Shown: positions 59,303-64,000 of the stretch, piece by piece
How positions within the stretch are numbered: position 1 is the stretch's first letter
Layout: each line of letters starts with the position of its first letter
Assembly (NCBI GenBank): GCA_029931535.1
Contig: JAQPZY010001405.1
Coordinates: 1,179,001 to 1,243,000 of the forward strand
From: Margaritifera margaritifera
Lineage: Eukaryota; Mollusca; Bivalvia; Unionida; Margaritiferidae
Length of the DNA: 64,000 nt
Reading direction: 5' to 3'
The notes under the pieces: generated by a model
What the model was told of the DNA's origin: nothing
The model's database searches: none
Seen by the model: the letters and a program-made list of their open reading frames with translations, nothing else
Position numbers and translations under genes: made by a program

Positions 59303-60790
59303 ATAAGACTATACTGTCAAAGCATCGATTCATTATCAAAATACTGCTAGACTATACTGTCAAAGGCACTGATTCATTATCAAAATACTGCTAGACTATA
59401 CACTCAAAAAACACTGATTCATTATAAAAAATACTGTTAGACTATAGTGTCAAAGGCACAGATTCATTATCAAAATACTGCTAGACTATAGTATCAACTG
59501 CACTGATTTATTATCAAAATACTGCTAGACTATAGTGTCAAATGCGCTGATTCATTATCAAAATACTACTAGACTATAGTGTCAAAGGCGCTGATTCATT
59601 ATCAAAATACTGCTAGACTATACTGTCAAATAGCACTGATTCATTATAAAAATACTACTAGACTATAGTGTCAAAGGCACTGATTCATTATAAAAATACA
59701 ACTAGACTATAGTGTCAACTGCACTGATTCATTATCAAAATGCTGCTAGACAATAGTGTCAAAGGCGCTGATTCATTATCAAAATTCTGCTAGACTATAG
59801 TGTCAAAGGCGCTGATTCATTATCAAAATACTGCTAGAGTATACTATCAAAGCACTGATTCATTATAAAAAAATGGCTAGACTATAGTGTCAAAGGCGCT
59901 CATTCATTATCAAAATCCTGCTAGACTACACTGTCAAAGCACTGATTCATTATCAAACAATGGCTAGACTATAGCGTCAAAGGCACTGATTCATTATCAA
60001 AATACTGCTAGACTATACACTCAAAAAACACTGATTCATTATAAAAAATACTGTTAGACTATAGTGTCAAAGGCACAGATTCATTATCAAAATACTGCTA
60101 GACTATAGTATCAACTGCACTGATTTATTATCAAAATACTGCTAGACTATAGTGTCAAATGCGCTGATTCATTATCAAAATACTACTAGACTATAGTGTC
60201 AAAGGCGCTGATTCATTATCAAAATACTGCTAGACTATACTGTCAAATAGCACTGATTCATTATAAAAATACTACTAGACTATAGTGTCAAAGGCACTGA
60301 TTCATTATAAAAATACAACTAGACTATAGTGTCAACTGCACTGATTCATTATCAAAATGCTGCTAGACAATAGTGTCAAAGGCGCTGATTCATTATCAAA
60401 ATTCTGCTAGACTATAGTGTCAAAGCACTGATTCATTATCAAAATACTGCTAGAGTATACTATCAAAGCACTGATTCATTATAAAAAAATGGCTAGACTA
60501 TAGTGTCAAAGGCGCTCATTCATTATCAAAATCCTGCTAGACTACACTGTCAAAGCACTGATTCATTATCAAACAATGGCTAGACTATAGCGTCAAAGGC
60601 ACTGATTCATTATCAACATACTGCTAGACTATACTGTCAAAGCACTGATTCATTATCAGCAAATGGCTAGACTATACTGTCAAAGCACTGATTCATTATC
60701 AAAATACTGCTAGACTATACTGTCAAAGCACTGATCCATGATCAAAATACTGCTATACTATACTGTCAAAGCACAGATTCATCATCAAAA
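59303..60790. repeat. ~44-bp satellite-like array with ~617-bp higher-order repeat
   Basis: Monomers of the form CACTGATTCATTATCAAAAT plus ACTGCTAGACTATAGTGTCAAAGG repeat for about 1.5 kb, roughly 34 monomers by length. Copy-specific variants at 59401-60017 recur in the same order at 60018-60630, for example CACTCAAAAAACACTGATTC at 59401 and 60018, and TAGAGTATACTATC at 59835 and 60451. About fourteen monomers were therefore duplicated as one block. The array ends about 65 bp before the stop codon of the candidate exon at 60857. Confidence 0.96.
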
Positions 60791-60856
60791 TATTCCGTTA
60801 CAAATTTTGACAAAAAGTGATTGATCATGCTATATTGCATTTGAATATTCTGCGTA

Positions 60857-60961
60857 CTAAGTTTCATATGCATGGTTGTGGTCTTCAGGAATGACTGGAC
60901 TTCCTTCAGTTGGTGGTGGGTTTGGGCATGTGTCAATAGGGCCGTTGCCGTTCGGGAAGTG
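60857..60961 (-). CDS. Candidate 3' terminal coding exon of an unidentified gene
   Basis: On the minus strand a good acceptor, TGTAATCTGTTACTTTCAG, is followed at 60961 by 34 codons and a TAG at 60857-60859. The frame reads HFPNGNGPIDTCPNPPPTEG, then SPVIPEDHNHAYET. It is rich in Pro, Asn and Asp and clearly less AT-rich than its flanks, and it is not derived from any repeat here. The hydrophobic residues that an upstream ATG frame would add (to 61048) look like intron translated by chance, so I start at the acceptor, which is in phase 0. The hydrophilic tail would suit the cytoplasmic end of a membrane protein or a flexible C-terminus, but I cannot name the gene. No AATAAA was seen before the satellite array. 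Confidence 0.45.
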   Translation of the reverse strand, partial: HFPNGNGPIDTCPNPPPTEGSPVIPEDHNHAYET

Positions 60962-61374
60962 CTGAAAGTAACAGATTACATGCAAATTAAGCATAAATAA
61001 ACTGACGATTTTTAACAAGGTGAAAATCTGGCTTGAAAAGTAAATCACTTTTTACTGACTTTTGTTTATTATTAAATGAAGGAAAAGCTTACGTTTGTTG
61101 ATATTTTAGTCTGTTGTTACTGTTCTACAAAGAAGTGGCAATTTGACCGGATAACCAGACAGATTTTATATCTAGTCATGTATATGTGTCATAATCAGAG
61201 GTATTTTTTTTTCTTTTTTCTTTTTTGGTTTTTGTATCTGCCCTTGCTGAGTCACTGAGGGTATGGATTAAAGTGATAAAGAATTAAAACTGCAATGCTT
61301 TCAATTCCCGTGCACTGATCTATTATAGAAATTACAATATTCACAATTCCCATGTACTGACCTAAAATACTGTG
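60962..61374. other. Possible intron; no other feature
   Basis: AT-rich sequence upstream (on the minus strand) of the candidate terminal exon. A CTTAC at 61090-61094 could be a minus-strand donor, but no open exon supports it. Confidence 0.35.
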
Positions 61375-61546
61375 GCGTACCGTCCGTGGCATAATGCTCC
61401 TGAAGATCTGTGTCTATGCAGTTTGTTAGAATTGATCGGTAGAACAAACAACATGGACCCTTATCTACCGGCGCATTATGTGGCGGCAGATGAGTGTATT
61501 AGTTGTTTGCAGTTGGACCCCACCTATATGCGATTATATACGGTAT
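61375..61546. mobile_element. Palindromic foldback MITE family P, copy 3 (left end lost)
   Basis: It shares GTCTATGCAGTTTGTTAGAA, TTGATCGGTAGAACAAACAA and CATGGACCCTTATCTACCGG with copies 1 and 2, as well as the right end CACCTATATGCGATTATATA. The left terminal repeat is deleted or very diverged. Confidence 0.75.
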
Positions 61547-61794
61547 CCTTCCGATGGGGATTTAGAGGCTTCCACATATGCATGAATAGTAATTTTTATT
61601 GTCAAACATGATTTCTGGGCGGGGGGCCCTTTTCTCAGGCCTGTAAGTTTATGGTGTTTATTACTGAATATTTCATCAGGCTACACCAAAATAAGCTGTC
61701 CTGCAAGAAAAGGATGAAGTAACAGCAAATTATGAAAAAAGACAAGTGTTAAGATGATGCAAGATAGTCTAACTTATGACACACTGAGGTAAGA
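61547..61794. other. No recognised feature
   Basis: AT-rich spacer with a GGGCGGGGGGCCC patch near 61.62 kb. Nothing else is recognised. Confidence 0.45.
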
Positions 61795-61950
61795 TAGCTA
61801 GTCAAATAGTCATATAGCTAGTCAAATAGTCATATAGCTAGTCAAATAGTCATATAGCTATTCTTCTGGCTACCCTAGTCAAATAGTCATATAGCTATTC
61901 TTCTGGCTACCCTAGTAAAATAGTCATATAGCTATTCTTCTGGCTACCCA
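61795..61950. repeat. Two-level tandem array (20 bp and ~36 bp)
   Basis: Three to four copies of AGCTAGTCAAATAGTCATAT are followed by three copies of a longer unit that adds TCTTCTGGCTACCC. The longer unit seems to have arisen by insertion into the shorter one. Confidence 0.93.
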
Positions 61951-62277
61951 GCCAGCTACATGTAGCATCATCACTTTCAGTGGATATTTTATCTGCTAGC
62001 TGGGTCAACAGGTCTGCGCTATTTTTAACATATATTTGGTCAAACAGCATCGTATTTTTTCTTAATTTGTACTGCTACTTGCCAATATAGACAAGGAACG
62101 AGTGATATTGTGATAATACTGGCAGAATCAATGCATAACTGAACATACGATCTCACATTTTTATGTTGAATAGTTATTTCAAAAGGACAATGCAAGACAC
62201 ACAGTAGTTCGTGTTTAGCATAAAAATAAGCTTCAAAGATTAAAATATGCAGATACTATTCAGATGAATCTACCAAT

Positions 62278-62460
62278 AGGACGATTGTGCTATGATCAAC
62301 AGAGTTAACGATTGTGCTATGATCAACAGAGTTAAAGTTGGCTCTAAGTTCATCTATAATTAGACTTGTCAAATAGTCTTCAAGACATATCCCTAAGGCA
62401 GTTTTAATTAAAAACCCTGCAAGACATATCCCAAAGGCAATTTGAATTAAAAACCTATCA
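62278..62460. repeat. Two short direct duplications (27 bp and ~38 bp)
   Basis: ACGATTGTGCTATGATCAAC with AGAGTTA is doubled at about 62281-62335. AAGACATATCCC.AAGGCA with GAATTAAAAACC is doubled at about 62382-62455. Confidence 0.9.
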
Positions 62461-64000
62461 AAAGGATGAACTGTACTCATATTGGAACAAAGAAATGTGT
62501 GCCTATTGATTTAGTTCACATTTAACTGAGAGTGCGGTCTGCCACAAAACTTTTATCCACCATAAGCACTTGAACAGCTGCGAATTTGGTTTGGGAAACG
62601 GCACAAAAGAACACTTTGAGTTGTTATCTATATACCCTATGATGGGCTATATTTACTGCTGTAAATATGTATGAAATCGCAATACAAATGTATGGATACC
62701 TTTTTATGCATAATTTTTTCTACAAGATAAAGAAACACGTAAAAATATGCAAAAGAGGATGCAAGTATTTATGTGTATATTTTTTTTTTTTACGGAAGGG
62801 CTAGAAGCGTAGAAGTTAGTAAAAATTAGCAGCAGGTAAAAAAATACCCGTTACACAGTATCTCTCGTCAGAATATAACGTTCTCCACGCATATCTCTTC
62901 ACAATTTTGACGACAGTTGAAAATTGTTTCTCCCTTACAAGGGAATTGATCAGTGAACTGCAAAAAGGACTAGTTCACAAAAATGTTCCTATTTATTCTC
63001 TTCATTTGCTTTCTGATACTGAGATTTCTAGTGCGTCCAAATCCTAATAAATCATATATTAATCAAAAGTATCTTCATAGACAAACGTACAGTGAAGCTC
63101 TTGTCATAGGTTATCTGGCAGTTGTTGGAGAGGCTGTACTGTAATCAGAACAACATGCCGTGTATCACAGAATTCACTTTTATGACAGTATCAATGCCTG
63201 ATTACTCACTATACATTGTAGCAAAAATATACACAGAAGATCACACCATGATTCTCGTATTCTAACGAATAAACAATTTCCTTTAAATTAGTACCAAGAA
63301 TGTCTAAATGTAAGCCAAGGATCACCAGCACAAAAATTAAAAGAGGACAAAATACTACACAAATAGTTAGTGACTACATTCATGAGTACTGGCCCAGAAG
63401 TGGTAACTGTGATCTGAGTTCTACCATGCCAACTTGTTTGTGGTCAAACTCGAGACAGCCTCTTGTATTTACAGGCAACACATATTACAAATGTACGCAT
63501 CAAACCTGGTTATTTTTTTTAATGTGAACAAGGAGTTCTACACAACTGTCAGAAATTGTGTAGTGTTGTCTTTCAATAAGAGGCAATATAAAGTTTCCAA
63601 AAGTAAGTTTGTCAGAGTATCTTCAACTATGTACAGGTAAAATAACTAATGAGAAACACCATCTATCATACAGTTTAAGGCAATGTGGGAAAGGGGAGGT
63701 TGGATCATTTGTGTAACAATCAGTACATAACAGTATACAGGGAAGTTGAGTGGTAATGTATTAAATGGAACAAATAATTACCATAAATTAGCTAATTCTA
63801 TATGGAAATACAATTTTTGCTTATTTAAAATCTATGCAGTCTATTTTTTGCCTCAAAGAGCTGCTATAGGTACAATTAGATCATATATTTTCAATTAAAT
63901 TTGACAATCTGATCCCCAAAGTTTTAAACATGGATGGACATTTTTTTTGTGAGACATGTAACCATGTATTTATCAAGATCAACTGTACAAAGTTAATTAA
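62461..64000. other. No recognised feature
   Basis: AT-rich sequence. The patch at 63.30-63.50 kb is less AT-rich and has open frames on the plus strand (for example SDYIHEYWPRSGNCDLSSTM), but no splice context or family match supports a call. Confidence 0.45.

Noticed and set aside
57535..60790. CRISPR-like arrays (regular 44-58 bp repeats)
   Set aside because: Repeats are contiguous with no unique spacers, and the sequence is clearly eukaryotic.
63300..63640. Two overlapping plus-strand frames of 75 and 68 codons
   Set aside because: Neither has splice context or recognisable motifs; they may be a decayed transposon but there is no evidence to say which.

Overview
The window looks like non-coding or intronic nuclear DNA from an animal, most likely a mollusc and perhaps a bivalve. 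It is strongly AT-rich and full of microsatellites and minisatellites. It holds decayed LINEs, a Penelope-like element, tRNA-headed SINEs, hAT-type and foldback MITEs and a probable solo LTR. There are no bacterial gene features such as operons or ribosome binding sites. The taxon is an inference from recalled resemblance of several repeats to those of molluscan genomes (for example the motif near 34.3 and 37.5 kb ending in a GACAGACAGACGTACAG-like tract, and AAAGGGAGATAATTC near 15.03 kb). It was not tested by a search.

No complete host gene is visible. The best host-gene candidates are a 3' terminal coding exon on the minus strand at 60857-60961 (good acceptor, 34 codons, stop) and an open segment on the plus strand ending at a consensus donor at 57150/57151. 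A 35-codon ORF starting in an AAGATGGCG context (16576-16683) is a weaker lead. Most other open frames are translations of AT or trinucleotide repeats, or lie inside transposon remains.

Layout. 0-3.3 kb: a diverged pair of one dispersed repeat, (TA)n tracts and a 67-bp tandem array. 4.9-6.2 kb: trinucleotide tracts and a 638-bp hAT-type MITE. 8.4-14.3 kb: a Penelope-like terminal fragment, several tandem arrays, a tRNA-SINE, and a broken Penelope-like element (linker plus GIY-YIG region) bordered on both sides by (TA)n. 17.8-18.7 kb: solo LTR. 19.3 kb: two interleaved inverted repeats. 20.5, 21.4 and 28.3 kb: three copies of one unnamed MITE-like family. 22.9, 30.2 and 61.4 kb: three copies of a strongly palindromic foldback family. 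31.2 kb: a SINE with target-site duplications. 33.7-39.7 kb: a tandem segmental duplication (unit about 2.9-3.2 kb) whose distal part is the 3' ORF of a LINE that continues intact to about 41.4 kb. 42.8-46.1 kb: a decayed CR1/L2-like LINE. 47.4-48.2 kb: C-terminal ORF of an L1/Tx1-like LINE. 49.4 kb: another tRNA-SINE. 54.6-56.8 kb: a Jockey-superfamily-like LINE with a SINE nested in it. 57.5-60.8 kb: three successive minisatellites, the last with a higher-order repeat of about 617 bp.

The most unusual pattern is that minisatellites have repeatedly grown out of LINE coding sequence. Four arrays (35916-36030 and 39126-39217; 39721-39872; about 45705-45960; 55988-56270) are made of units that still translate as recognisable pieces of the surrounding reverse transcriptase ORF. 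Their unit lengths (23, 38, 29, 40 bp) are not multiples of three, so expansion probably followed loss of function. A second lead is a pair of hammerhead-ribozyme-like cores in the Penelope-like terminal sequences at 8.7 and 13.1 kb. All family assignments rest on reading by eye, without database searches.
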